A DNA stretch of 64,000 nucleotides from Streptomyces sp. NBC_00414 (GCF_036038375.1 NZ_CP107935.1:2294001-2358000); one strand, 5' to 3'. Counted from the first letter of the stretch, positions 25,840 through 34,446 are shown. The notes: generated by a model from the sequence alone, not told the origin. A program made the numbers and translations.

Positions 25840-27612
25840 TCAGCCGGTCGAACCGACCGAAACCTTCACTCGGCCGTCGGCATGTTCCTCGGCCACGGTG
25901 ACGGTGGTCCCGGAGTCGGCGTCGTGGCTGGATCCGTGGGGCGCCGTGTCGTAATGGTGGACGCCCTTGAGGTCGTCGAAGACCGGCACCGCGGGCCGGG
26001 ACGGGATCGTCGTCCGCACGCCACCCAGGTGGAAGACGAGCGGGGCGGTGGGCCGCAGCCCGAAGGGCGCGTCGTAGGACTGGAGGCGGTTCCGGATGAC
26101 CGCTCCGGCGGCGGACCGCGCGGGTTCGGCGTGGGCGTCGACCGGCAGGAGCAGTCCGTGACCGCCGTTGGCCCGGGTCCTGTTGTCGCGGTACTTGGTG
26201 TTCCAGTACCAGATGAGGATGCCGCTCTCGTAGTGCAGCCGCTCCTTGAGCCGGGAGCGTCCCGACCCCCGACCCAGCTGGAACGGGCTCGACTCGAGGT
26301 GACTGTCCTCCCCTACGTACTGCCTGTTCTCGACGACGTAGTGGCGGGCGTTGCCGTCCGCGTCGGGCGGGAGGTTCACGACGAGTGCTTCCGGGCCCGC
26401 GGTCGAGGAGGGCACGGACAGCGGGTTGAGGGTGACCGTGGCGGAGGTGCCGGCCTTGACGGTCACGTGGTCGAGCCAGCCGAGCCGGAGCTTGGCCCAG
26501 GCACCCAAGTCTGCGGGGTGCGCGGCCAGTTCGCTCTCCGACGACAGCAGTGAGCCCTGTGCCATGACCGACCAGAAGCCGGCGGAGTTCTCGGCGCCCG
26601 AGGTGTCGTACAGGTCGGGCAGGCCCAGGTCGTGGCCGTACTCGTGGGCCAGGGTGCCAAGCCCCCGGTTCTCGTTGGTCATGGTGTAGTCGTTGACCCA
26701 GATCCCGGAGTCGCCGACCTCGCTGCCCCCGTCCCGGTTCCCGTTGCCCGGCCCCACCTTCCCGGCCCCGGTCTGCAGATGGCTGACGGTGCCGCGGTGG
26801 GAGCCGATCGCGTCGGAGCCGTTGACACCACCGCCGTTGACCTGCGACTCCCCCGCGAACATCAGCATCACCCGGTCGAGGTAGCCGTCGGGTTCGTTGA
26901 AGATCCCGTCGCGGTCGTGGTCGTTGCGGTCCCATGTGTCGTACGTGGCCAGGTACTTGGTCAGCGAGGCGACGGTCCGGCCGGTGGCGCGCTGGTCCTC
27001 GTACCACTGGGTGAGTCCGTCGGTGACGAGCCGCTCGTTGCAGTAGTACGTCGAGACGGGCTTGCCCTGCTTCTTGCAGGTGTCGGTGCCGTAGTACGCG
27101 AGGGGGCGGTCCACCCGCGTCCAGTCGTGGACGGCGCCGGTGATCGTGTAGGCGCCGCTGGACTGCCGCTGGTAGTACGACTTTAGGGTGTCGCCGGAAA
27201 CGCCCTCGGTGCCGGCCGTGCCGAAGATCTGCCGCTGGTAGTAGGCCCGGCTGTAGTCCGCCGTCCACACAGTGGAGTTGTCGGTGGCGCGGTCTGGCTT
27301 CGGGATCCGGTTGTGCGTGTGGTCGGCGAACTCCACCGGCAGGACGAAGACCCGGTCCGCCATGGGCAGTGTGCGGGGCGGCTCGGGCACGCCTGCTGTC
27401 CGGTGCGGGTCCGCTGTGGCCGGCCGCGCAGTTCCCCGCGCCCCCAAAAGACTGCGCAGTTCCCCGCGCTCCTCTTTTGGGGGCGCGGGGAACTGCGCAT
27501 GGGGGGTTCGGGGGCGAAGCCCCCATGCCTGTGCCGCGGCGTCGGGGGCCAGGGCGGACAGGGCCACGGCAGCAGCAGCGGCCACCACCGCTCCGCGCGT
27601 CCACTCGCTCAT
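25840..27612 (-). CDS. Secreted M6 (immune inhibitor A-like) metalloprotease with repeat-derived insert
   Basis: 590 residues. A Sec signal peptide (RGAVVAAAAAVALSALAPDAAAQA) is followed by a propeptide-like region and the M6 catalytic motif HEYGHDLGLPD (residues 323-333; HExxHxxGxxD). WSVMAQG, downstream, may be the Met-turn. It is exported and probably degrades proteins outside the cell. Residues about 38-63 are encoded by three copies of the dispersed 19-bp repeat, read in frame, and have no counterpart expected in the family. The start is the ATG at 27612 with AGGAGG 7 nt before. Transcribed toward the M55-S66 run, 46 bp away. Confidence 0.9.
   Translation of the reverse strand: MSEWTRGAVVAAAAAVALSALAPDAAAQAWGLRPRTPHAQFPAPPKEERGELRSLLGARGTARPATADPHRTAGVPEPPRTLPMADRVFVLPVEFADHTHNRIPKPDRATDNSTVWTADYSRAYYQRQIFGTAGTEGVSGDTLKSYYQRQSSGAYTITGAVHDWTRVDRPLAYYGTDTCKKQGKPVSTYYCNERLVTDGLTQWYEDQRATGRTVASLTKYLATYDTWDRNDHDRDGIFNEPDGYLDRVMLMFAGESQVNGGGVNGSDAIGSHRGTVSHLQTGAGKVGPGNGNRDGGSEVGDSGIWVNDYTMTNENRGLGTLAHEYGHDLGLPDLYDTSGAENSAGFWSVMAQGSLLSSESELAAHPADLGAWAKLRLGWLDHVTVKAGTSATVTLNPLSVPSSTAGPEALVVNLPPDADGNARHYVVENRQYVGEDSHLESSPFQLGRGSGRSRLKERLHYESGILIWYWNTKYRDNRTRANGGHGLLLPVDAHAEPARSAAGAVIRNRLQSYDAPFGLRPTAPLVFHLGGVRTTIPSRPAVPVFDDLKGVHHYDTAPHGSSHDADSGTTVTVAEEHADGRVKVSVGSTG
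27426..27498. repeat. Dispersed 19-bp repeat, three copies inside the M6 protease gene
   Basis: Copies lie at 27426-27444 (reverse), 27454-27472 (reverse, one mismatch) and 27480-27498 (forward). The second and third form an inverted pair with an 8-nt centre. All lie within the reading frame between signal peptide and propeptide and are translated without a stop. Confidence 0.88.
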
Positions 27613-27707
27613 GTGCGTCCTCCTCGCGCTCCTGGTCCTGGACCGCACTCAGGAGAGCATGAGGACGCACACGCGCCAGGTTGCCGGACAGCGTGTCGCC
27701 GTCACGG

Positions 27708-28385
27708 TCACTCGGCCGCCCACAACCCCCGTACATGCCCGAGATGCCGTGTCATGACGGCGCGTACCGCTTCCTCGTCGCGGGCGACCAGCGCGTCGAG
27801 GATCTCCAGGTGCTCCTCGGCGGAAGCCTCCAGGCGGCCCGCCTCGACCAGGGCGTGCAGTCCGTAGAGCCGGGAGCGCTTGCGGAGGTCGCCGACGACC
27901 TCGACGAGGTGCTCGTTGCCCGCGAGGGCGAGCAGGCCGAGATGGAAGCGGACGTCCGCCTCGACGTACGCGATGAGGTCGCCGTCCGCCGCGGCCGTGA
28001 CGATCTCCCGCGCGACGGGCCGCAGCGCCTCCAGGGCCGCGGGCGCGGCGGAGGTGGCGAGGCCCACGGTGGTGGGGATCTCGATGAGCGAGCGGATGTG
28101 CGTGTACTCGTCGAGCTGCTTCTCGGAGACGGCCGTGACCCGGAACCCCTTGTTGGGCACGGTGTCGACCAGCCCCTCCTTGGCAAGGTCCAGCAGCGCC
28201 TCGCGGACAGGAGTGGCGGACACCCCGAAGCGGGCGGCGAGAGCCGGCGCCGAGTGAACCTCCCCGGGCCGCAGCTCCCCCGCGATCAGGGCGGCTCGCA
28301 GCGCATCAGCAACCCGCTCCCGATAACTGGACTTCCTACCGCCCAACGTGGGCAGGACGGGCGCACTGACGCGCTGGGCAACCAT
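27708..28385 (-). CDS. GntR-family (FadR subfamily) transcriptional regulator
   Basis: 225 residues. The N-terminal winged helix has RERVADALRAALIAGELRPGEV...ALAARFGVSATPVREALLDLAKEGLV. An all-helical FCD ligand domain follows with Asp/His metal positions (AYVEADVRFHLGLLALAGNEHLVEVV). The ATG at 28385 is preceded by GAGGAGA. It is the last gene beside a hydroxyproline catabolic set in the same direction, separated from it by four copies of the dispersed repeat. It probably represses that set in response to a pathway intermediate (inference). Confidence 0.92.
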   Translation of the reverse strand: MVAQRVSAPVLPTLGGRKSSYRERVADALRAALIAGELRPGEVHSAPALAARFGVSATPVREALLDLAKEGLVDTVPNKGFRVTAVSEKQLDEYTHIRSLIEIPTTVGLATSAAPAALEALRPVAREIVTAAADGDLIAYVEADVRFHLGLLALAGNEHLVEVVGDLRKRSRLYGLHALVEAGRLEASAEEHLEILDALVARDEEAVRAVMTRHLGHVRGLWAAE

Positions 28386-28429
28386 CGGTAGATCTCCTCG
28401 GAGGGGGCAAGTGCGGGCGTCTCTTTTTA

Positions 28430-28588
28430 GGGGCGCGGGGAACGGCCCAATCCTTGAGCCTTTTTTTGGGGGCGCGGGGAACGGCGCAATCCTTGAGCCT
28501 CTCTTGGGGGCGCGAGGAACGGCGCAATCCTTGAGGCGCGCACGGCCCCCAGCGACGCGGCACCATCCAGGGGCGCGGGGAACTGCGC
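28430..28588. repeat. Dispersed 19-bp repeat, four direct copies
   Basis: Forward copies lie at 28430-28448 (one mismatch), 28469-28487, 28507-28525 (one mismatch) and 28570-28588. The first three are spaced 38-39 bp, and the spacers share CAATCCTTGAGCC, so the larger unit is repeated. T-rich stretches precede copies 1 and 2. Located between the epimerase stop and the GntR start. Confidence 0.87.
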
Positions 28589-28626
28589 AATCTTCAAGGC
28601 GCGCGGCACGCGAAACCCGCACGGGA

Positions 28627-29628
28627 CTACAGGATGAACCCCGCCGGAAACGGATCCCCCGGATCAAGCAGGTACTGGGCGGTCCCGGTCACCCACGCCC
28701 GACCGGTGAAGCTCGGCAACACGGCCGGGATCCCGGCGACCTCGGTGGTCCCGTGCAGACGCCCGGTGAAGTGGGTGCCGATGAAGGACTCGTTCAAGAA
28801 CTCGGTCTCCAGCGGCAGTTCGCCCCGCGCATGCAACTGCGCCATGCGCGCACTGGTACCCGTCCCGCACGGCGACCGATCGAACCACCCCGGATGAATG
28901 GCCATCGCGTGCCGCGAGTGCCGAGCTGTCGAGCCGGGCGCGATCAGATGCACATGATGGCAGCCCCTGATCGAGGAATCCTCCGGATGGACGGGCTCCC
29001 CCTCGGCATTGACGGCGTCCATCAACGACAGCCCCGCCGCGAGGATTTCGTCCTTGCGCCCCCGCTCGAAGGGCAGCTCGAACTGGTCGAGCGGCAGAAT
29101 CGCGTAGAAGTTCCCCCCGTACGCGAGGTCGTACGTCACCGTCCGCCCGTCGGCGAGCTCGATCTTGCGGTCGAGGGCCACGGCGAAGGACGGCACGTTC
29201 CTGAGCGTGACCGACCGGGCGGCCCCGTCCCGCACCTCGACCTCGGCGACGACGGGCCCGGCCGGCGTGTCGAGCCGGATGGTCGTCACCGGTTCGACGA
29301 CCTCGACCATGCCGGTCTCCACGAGGACGGTCGCGACCCCGATGGTCCCGTGCCCGCACATCGGGAGATAGCCCGACACCTCGACGTAGATGACGCCGTA
29401 GTCGCAGTCGGGGCGAGTGGACGGCTGCAGGATCGCGCCGCTCATCGCCGAGTGACCGCGCGGCTCGTTCATCAGCAACTGCTTGATGTCGTCGCGGTGT
29501 TCACGGAAGTACAGCCGACGCTCGTTCATGGTCGCGCCGGGAACGGTGCCGATACCGCCGGTGATCACGCGGGTCGGCATGCCCTCGGTGTGCGAGTCGA
29601 CGGCGTGCAGGACGAGTTTGCTGCGCAC
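28627..29628 (-). CDS. 4-hydroxyproline 2-epimerase (proline racemase family)
   Basis: 333 residues. Proline racemase fold with both catalytic cysteines: MCGHGTIG (Cys91) and SPCGTGTSA (Cys254). Having both cysteines separates it from the trans-3-hydroxyproline dehydratases. It should interconvert trans-4-hydroxy-L-proline and cis-4-hydroxy-D-proline, the first step of hydroxyproline use. The start is the GTG at 29628 with GGAGAGG 8 nt before; a GTG at 29637 sits on top of the ribosome site. Downstream of the DapA-like gene by 57 bp. Confidence 0.92.
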   Translation of the reverse strand: MRSKLVLHAVDSHTEGMPTRVITGGIGTVPGATMNERRLYFREHRDDIKQLLMNEPRGHSAMSGAILQPSTRPDCDYGVIYVEVSGYLPMCGHGTIGVATVLVETGMVEVVEPVTTIRLDTPAGPVVAEVEVRDGAARSVTLRNVPSFAVALDRKIELADGRTVTYDLAYGGNFYAILPLDQFELPFERGRKDEILAAGLSLMDAVNAEGEPVHPEDSSIRGCHHVHLIAPGSTARHSRHAMAIHPGWFDRSPCGTGTSARMAQLHARGELPLETEFLNESFIGTHFTGRLHGTTEVAGIPAVLPSFTGRAWVTGTAQYLLDPGDPFPAGFIL

Positions 29629-29685
29629 GATACCCACCTCTCCTGGACGAGTCCTGCTGGTCGAGCCCTGCTGGTCGAGCCCTGC

Positions 29686-30585
29686 TCAGCTGAGCCCCGC
29701 GGCCACGGCCTTCTCCGTGGCGGCCCGGACGGCGGCCTCCTGGTCGGCCCGCAGCGGCACGCGGGGCGGTCGCACCGGACCGCCGTACCGGCCGACGATG
29801 TCCATCGACAGTTTGATCGCCTGCACGAACTCGACCTGGGAGTCCCAGCGCAGCAGCGGGTGCAGTTGCCGGTAGAGGGGCAGCGCGGTGTCGAGGTCGC
29901 CCCGGACGGCGGCGCGGTACAGCTCGACGGACGCGGCGGGCAGCGCGTTCGGGTATCCGGCGACCCAGCCCTTGGCGCCGGCGACCGCCAGCTCCAGCAG
30001 GACGTCGTCCGCGCCGATCAACAGGTCCAGGTCCGGGGCGAGTTCGGCGATGCGATAGGCGCGCCGCACATCGCCCGAGAACTCCTTGACGCCCTGGATG
30101 TATCCCTCGCCGTGCAGCTTGGCGAGCAGTTCGGGCACCAGGTCGACCTTGGTGTCGATCGGGTTGTTGTAGGCCACGATCGGCAGGCCCGCCTCGGCGA
30201 CCGCCGCGTAGTGGGCGAGGACCGACCGCTCGTCGGCCCGGTAGGCGTTCGGGGGCAGCAGCATCACGGAGGCGCAGCCCGCGTCGCGTGCCTGCTCGGC
30301 CCAGCGGCGGGCCTCGGCGGAGCCGTAGGCGGCGACGCCGGGCATGACGCGCGAGCCGCCTATCGCCGCCACGGCCGTCCGAACGACCTTGGCGCGCTCC
30401 TCGGGGGTCAGCACCTGGTACTCGCCGAGTGAGCCGTTCGGTACGACGCCGTCGCAGCCGTTCGCGACGAGCCACGCGCAGTGGTCGGCGTACGCGTCGT
30501 GGTCGACGGAGAGGTCGCCCCTGAGCGGCAGCGCGGTGGCGACGAGAACGCCGCGCCAGGGGCGGTTGTCGGTCTTGTCAGTCAT
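29686..30585 (-). CDS. DapA-family lyase, probable 1-pyrroline-4-hydroxy-2-carboxylate deaminase
   Basis: 299 residues. DHDPS/NAL superfamily TIM barrel: GSLGEYQVLTPEER (usual GTTGE region), the Tyr in PIVAYNNP and the Schiff-base lysine in YIQGVKEFSG. In hydroxyproline clusters this family member deaminates pyrroline-hydroxycarboxylate to alpha-ketoglutarate semialdehyde; the neighbours support this assignment over dihydrodipicolinate synthase. The start is the ATG at 30585 with GGGA upstream. It lies 49 bp after the FAD subunit gene. Confidence 0.88.
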   Translation of the reverse strand: MTDKTDNRPWRGVLVATALPLRGDLSVDHDAYADHCAWLVANGCDGVVPNGSLGEYQVLTPEERAKVVRTAVAAIGGSRVMPGVAAYGSAEARRWAEQARDAGCASVMLLPPNAYRADERSVLAHYAAVAEAGLPIVAYNNPIDTKVDLVPELLAKLHGEGYIQGVKEFSGDVRRAYRIAELAPDLDLLIGADDVLLELAVAGAKGWVAGYPNALPAASVELYRAAVRGDLDTALPLYRQLHPLLRWDSQVEFVQAIKLSMDIVGRYGGPVRPPRVPLRADQEAAVRAATEKAVAAGLS

Positions 30586-30634
30586 GACGGTTCCCATCCG
30601 GTCCATGGATCCACAGGGCGTGCTTGTCAGAAGG

Positions 30635-32110
30635 TCACGAGGGTGTGCGCGCGTCGGGAGGTGCGTGCCGGGCAGCCTCGCCCGGCTCGCGTGCGAGCAC
30701 ACCGAGGGGTACGGGCCGGGCGAACGGCCGCCGTGAGGGTGTCGGCGGGCAGCCCGCAAGGCCCGCCACCGCAGGGCCGCACATCCCACCCTGGCACCAG
30801 CCCATCCCGGCGCGGGTCAGCAGTTTCACCGTGCGTACGTCCCCGGCGCCGAGGTCGTCGACGGCCTCCCGGATCGCGGAGGCGGGCACCTCCTCGCAAC
30901 GGCACACGAGGGTGTCGTCCCCGACCCGCTCGACCCAGCGGTCGGACGGAGTACAGACGTTGTCGACGGCGGCGAAGAACGCCCGCAGTCCGGTACGCGC
31001 TTTGGCGGCTCGCGCGTAGGAACTCGGTGCGGGCTCCCGTGAGTCGAGCCGGGCAGCGACGGACAGACCGGCGATCCGGCCCTCGGCCAGCGAGAGCGCG
31101 GCGCCGCCGATCCCCGTGGTCTCACCGGCGGCCCAGACTCCCGGTACGTCGGTGCGCTGTTCGTCGTCCACGGCGACGTTCACCCCGTCGAGGCGGCAGC
31201 CGAGCGTCTCGGCGAGGTCGGTGTGCGGAAGCATGCCGTGTCCGACGGCGAGGCTGTCGCAGGGAACGCGCCACTCGCTCCCCTCCCTGACGCGTCCGTC
31301 GGTGTCGAGCGCGGCCACGGTGACGGCTTCGAGCCGGTCGGTTCCGTGGGCCGCGACGACGGTGTGGCGGACGTGCACCCCGACCCGGTGCCGCGCCAAC
31401 TCGGCCGCGTACCGGGCTCCTTCGGCGAGCTTGTCCGGATGGGCGGCGAGAACCCGGGCATGCCGTACGAGGGCTCCGGGGTCGGCGGACTCCACGAGGG
31501 CGGCCACCTTCGCCCCGGCCGCGGCCAGTGCGACGGCCACGGGCATCAGCAGCGGCCCGGTACCGGCGACCACGGTGGTGCGGCCCGGCAGGACGAGTCC
31601 GCTCTTGAGCATGGCCTGCGCGCCGCCCGCGGTGACGACTCCGGGGAGGGTCCAGCCGGGGAACGGCAGCACCTTCTCGTAGCCGCCGGTCGCGAGGAGC
31701 ACGGCGTCGGCACGGACCACGACGGGCTCCTCCTGCGCGGGCCCGAGCAGGGCGTGCACGGTGAAACCCCCGGCACCGCACTCCCCTTCCACGCACCACA
31801 CATGATGGTCGCTCAGATGCGTGACGCGTCCCGCCGCGATGTGCGCCGCGAGTCCGTCACGGAGCCGTTCCCAGGTACGCCACTGGTGGTGCAGGGCCCG
31901 GGGGCGGCGGGCACCGAGCCCGGCGGCGGGCTGACGGTAGAACTGGCCTCCGGCGTCCGGGGCGGCGTCCACGAGGGTCACCTGCACACCGCGCGCGGCG
32001 GCGGCGAGGGTGGCGGCGAGCCCGGCGGGGCCCGCGCCGATCACCGCGAGTCGACGTCGCCCGGCCCGCCCGGTCCGTGTCCGCTCAGTCATGATGCCCG
32101 GTTCAGTCAT
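30635..32110 (-). CDS. D-hydroxyproline dehydrogenase, FAD/NAD-binding alpha subunit
   Basis: 491 residues. Pyridine nucleotide-disulfide oxidoreductase fold with LAVIGAGPAGLAATLAAAARG (FAD) and TTVVAGTGPLLMPVAVALAAAG. A C-terminal BFD-like [2Fe-2S] domain has CRCEEVPASAI and CQGGMC. The family includes alpha subunits of hydrogen cyanide synthase, octopine/opine dehydrogenase and D-hydroxyproline dehydrogenase; the neighbours favour the last. The start region holds an 18-bp duplication giving two in-frame ATGs (32110 and 32092). The first overlaps the ferredoxin-subunit gene by 8 nt. Confidence 0.88.
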   Translation of the reverse strand: MTEPGIMTERTRTGRAGRRRLAVIGAGPAGLAATLAAAARGVQVTLVDAAPDAGGQFYRQPAAGLGARRPRALHHQWRTWERLRDGLAAHIAAGRVTHLSDHHVWCVEGECGAGGFTVHALLGPAQEEPVVVRADAVLLATGGYEKVLPFPGWTLPGVVTAGGAQAMLKSGLVLPGRTTVVAGTGPLLMPVAVALAAAGAKVAALVESADPGALVRHARVLAAHPDKLAEGARYAAELARHRVGVHVRHTVVAAHGTDRLEAVTVAALDTDGRVREGSEWRVPCDSLAVGHGMLPHTDLAETLGCRLDGVNVAVDDEQRTDVPGVWAAGETTGIGGAALSLAEGRIAGLSVAARLDSREPAPSSYARAAKARTGLRAFFAAVDNVCTPSDRWVERVGDDTLVCRCEEVPASAIREAVDDLGAGDVRTVKLLTRAGMGWCQGGMCGPAVAGLAGCPPTPSRRPFARPVPLGVLAREPGEAARHAPPDARTPS

Positions 32111-32408
32111 GATGCCCGGTCCCCTCCTGCGTGCGGATCACGTCGCCGGGTTCGGCCCGTACCAGACAAGCCCGTTGATTGGGCCGCCCGTTGACGGTCA
32201 GCAGACAGTCGAAGCACACCCCGATGCCGCAGAAGACTCCGCGCGGCTCGCCACTCCCCCGGGTCGTGCGCCAGGACATGACACCCGCGGACCACAGGGC
32301 GGCCGCGATCGTCTGGCCGGGGACGACGGTGAGCGCACGGCCGTCGAACGTGACGGTGAACGGCGGTTCGGGCCGGGCCCGGACCAGCCTCATGGGAGTA
32401 CGCGGCAT
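32103..32408 (-). CDS. [2Fe-2S] ferredoxin-like gamma subunit of D-hydroxyproline dehydrogenase
   Basis: 101 residues. 2Fe-2S plant-type fold, with cysteines in GVFCGIGVCFDCLLTVNG and QRACL. In multi-subunit D-amino acid/opine dehydrogenases such a subunit relays electrons between the flavin subunits. The start is taken as the ATG at 32408 with GGAGGG 7 nt before; a GTG at 32411 overlaps the oxidase stop (GTGA) and is also possible. Coupled to both neighbours. Confidence 0.88.
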   Translation of the reverse strand: MPRTPMRLVRARPEPPFTVTFDGRALTVVPGQTIAAALWSAGVMSWRTTRGSGEPRGVFCGIGVCFDCLLTVNGRPNQRACLVRAEPGDVIRTQEGTGHHD

Positions 32409-33586
32409 CACGGGCCCTCCACAGGCGCGGGGTCGGGAAAGCGGTCCGGGCGGAACGGCGCGAGATCCAGGTCGGGCGTCTTGTCCGCCAGCACCTGGGC
32501 GATCAGGTGACCGGTGCCCGTGGCGAGTCCGATCCCCGCCCCCTCGTGCCCGCAGGCGTGGAAGAGGCCGGGCACGCGCGCGTCGGGCCCCACGGCGGGG
32601 AGGTGGTCGGGCAGGTAGGGGCGGAAGCCGAGGTAGGAGCGCATGGCCCGCACCTCCGCCAGGAACGGGAACAGCCGGATGGCACCGGCGGCGAGTTCCC
32701 GGGTGACGGGCAGCGAGAAGGAGCGGTCGAAACCGACCCGTTCCCGGCTGGCCCCGATCAGTACCGGTCCCGCCGCCGTTCCCTCGACCACCGGCGAGGT
32801 CTGCAGCGCGGCCGAGTCGCTGGCCACGTCGGCCACGTAGTCCGCCGCGTACACCTTGTGGCGCACCCTGCGCGGCAGGGGTTCGGTGACGAGGACGAAG
32901 CCGCGCCTGGGCAGCACGGGCAGGAACACCCCGGCCAGCGCGGCCAGTTCACCGCCCCAGGTCCCGGCCGCGTTGACGACCGCGGGCGCGTGGATGTCGC
33001 CGTGCGGGGTACGCACACCGCGCACCGCCCCCGACGCCGTGCGCAGCACTTTCGTGACCGTGCGGCCGGTCCGCAACGAGGCGCCCGCCGTACGGGCGAG
33101 CCGGACGAGCCGGGCCGCCGCGAGTGTCGGCATCACCTGGGCGTCCTGCGGGTAGAGCACGCCGCCCGCGAGGCCGTGCGCCAAGTACGGTTCGAGATGG
33201 TGGAGTTGGTCCGGGGCGACGGACTCGGTCCCGACCCCGGCCGAGCGCTGCGCGGCGGCGAGCCCTTCGAGTGCCGCCAGTCCCTCGGGCGCGGAGGCGA
33301 CGACGAGGCCGCCCTTCGCCTCGTACTCGACCGACTCGCCCACGCCGGGCTCGGCGGCGAGGTCGGCCCACAACCGCCCGGAGAGCAGCGCGAGTTCGAG
33401 TTCGGGGCCGGGCACCTTGTCGGAGACGAGCAGGTTGCCCTCGCCGGCCCCGGTCGTGCCGCCGGCCACCGGACCTCGGTCCACCAGGACGGCACTCAGC
33501 CCCGCCCGGGCCGCGTAGAGGGCGGTCGCCGCCCCCACCATCCCGGCCCCGACGACCACGACATCGCAGGTCAGCGAGTTGCTCAC
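32408..33586 (-). CDS. D-hydroxyproline dehydrogenase, DAO-type beta subunit
   Basis: 392 residues of the D-amino acid oxidase (DAO) superfamily: CDVVVVGAGMVGAATALYAARAG (FAD), GEGNLLVSDK, and GLFHACGHEGAGIGLATGTGHLIA at the C-terminus. It should oxidise cis-4-hydroxy-D-proline made by the epimerase. First gene of the operon. It starts with GTG at 33586 with no ribosome site; a TAGTACT-like -10 lies just upstream, so the mRNA may be leaderless or very short-leadered. A palindrome covers the same spot. Confidence 0.9.
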   Translation of the reverse strand: MSNSLTCDVVVVGAGMVGAATALYAARAGLSAVLVDRGPVAGGTTGAGEGNLLVSDKVPGPELELALLSGRLWADLAAEPGVGESVEYEAKGGLVVASAPEGLAALEGLAAAQRSAGVGTESVAPDQLHHLEPYLAHGLAGGVLYPQDAQVMPTLAAARLVRLARTAGASLRTGRTVTKVLRTASGAVRGVRTPHGDIHAPAVVNAAGTWGGELAALAGVFLPVLPRRGFVLVTEPLPRRVRHKVYAADYVADVASDSAALQTSPVVEGTAAGPVLIGASRERVGFDRSFSLPVTRELAAGAIRLFPFLAEVRAMRSYLGFRPYLPDHLPAVGPDARVPGLFHACGHEGAGIGLATGTGHLIAQVLADKTPDLDLAPFRPDRFPDPAPVEGP

Positions 33587-33594
33587 GTCAGTAC

Positions 33595-33605
33595 TATGTC
33601 ACATA
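33595..33605. promoter_or_regulatory. Palindrome at the hydroxyproline operon promoter
   Basis: TATGTCACATA is a perfect 11-bp palindrome with a central base, 8 bp upstream of the first start codon of the operon. Its TGT-N-ACA core suits FadR-type GntR operators, and a gene for such a regulator ends the cluster. The link is inferred. Confidence 0.5.
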
Positions 33606-33723
33606 CCTCTCTGGAGCACACCCCCTTCGCAGGGCACCGAGACGCAAGCGCTCAGCCCGCCCGAGCACTCAGCGCGACGGGCGACCGGCGACCGGCGACC
33701 GGCAGCAGTCAGCGCGTCCGGTC

Positions 33724-34446
33724 TCAGGTGCGGCCCACCACCATCCATATGGAGGGCAACTCGATCCGCGAACCGTCGGCCCCGGACTCCGTCGTGGCGA
33801 GGGGCAGTTCCCCCCTCGCCACCACCACGAGCCCGGCCGCCCGCAGGTACTCCGGGACGGCGGCATCGGTGACCTCCCCGGGCGCGATGCCGTGCCGGAA
33901 GACGGGCGCGAGTTTCGCCGGCGGCCCCTCGGGGCTCCGGGCGAGAGCGCGCAGCATGACTCCGGCCGCCTCGGCGAGCTCGACAAGGAACGCGCGGCCC
34001 CGGTCGCCGACGAGGGTGGCCAGGCCGTCGACGAGCGACTGCCGGTCGGCCGGCTCGCACTGGTGCAGGACGCCCCGCATGTAGACGTTGGCGTCACCGA
34101 TCTCGGCGTGCAGCGTCTCGGCCTCGATCTTCTCCGCCGCGTCGACCATCCGGTAGGAGGCCTGGCCCGCCGGGTCCGCGAGCCGGGCGTGGTCGAGGGC
34201 CGCGGCCGACAGATCGGCGCCGATGACCCGCGGGTAGCGGTCGGCGAGGAACCGGGTCTGGGTGCCGTTGCCGCAGCCGAGGTCCACGAGGGGCAGCCCG
34301 GGGGCGGTCAGATGCGGTTCGAACAGGCCGAGATGGACGCCCGCGGTGAGCGCCGGCTCGGCGTCCCAGAAGACGGCTCCCCGCTCGGCGGGAGCCTCGC
34401 GCCAGAAGCCCTCCCAGGCCTCTCTGTACCGAGTAGTCACGCTCAT
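33724..34446 (-). CDS. Class I SAM-dependent methyltransferase
   Basis: 240 residues. Motif I is LPLVDLGCGNGTQTRFLADRYP, followed by VIGADLSAAALDHAR. The N-terminus (MSVTTRYREAWEGFWREAP) and the later MRGVLHQCEPADRQSLVDGL resemble a family of small-molecule methyltransferases. The substrate is unknown. The start is the ATG at 34446 with GGGGAG 7 nt before; an in-frame ATG at 34470 lacks this. No obvious operon partner. Confidence 0.86.
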   Translation of the reverse strand: MSVTTRYREAWEGFWREAPAERGAVFWDAEPALTAGVHLGLFEPHLTAPGLPLVDLGCGNGTQTRFLADRYPRVIGADLSAAALDHARLADPAGQASYRMVDAAEKIEAETLHAEIGDANVYMRGVLHQCEPADRQSLVDGLATLVGDRGRAFLVELAEAAGVMLRALARSPEGPPAKLAPVFRHGIAPGEVTDAAVPEYLRAAGLVVVARGELPLATTESGADGSRIELPSIWMVVGRT

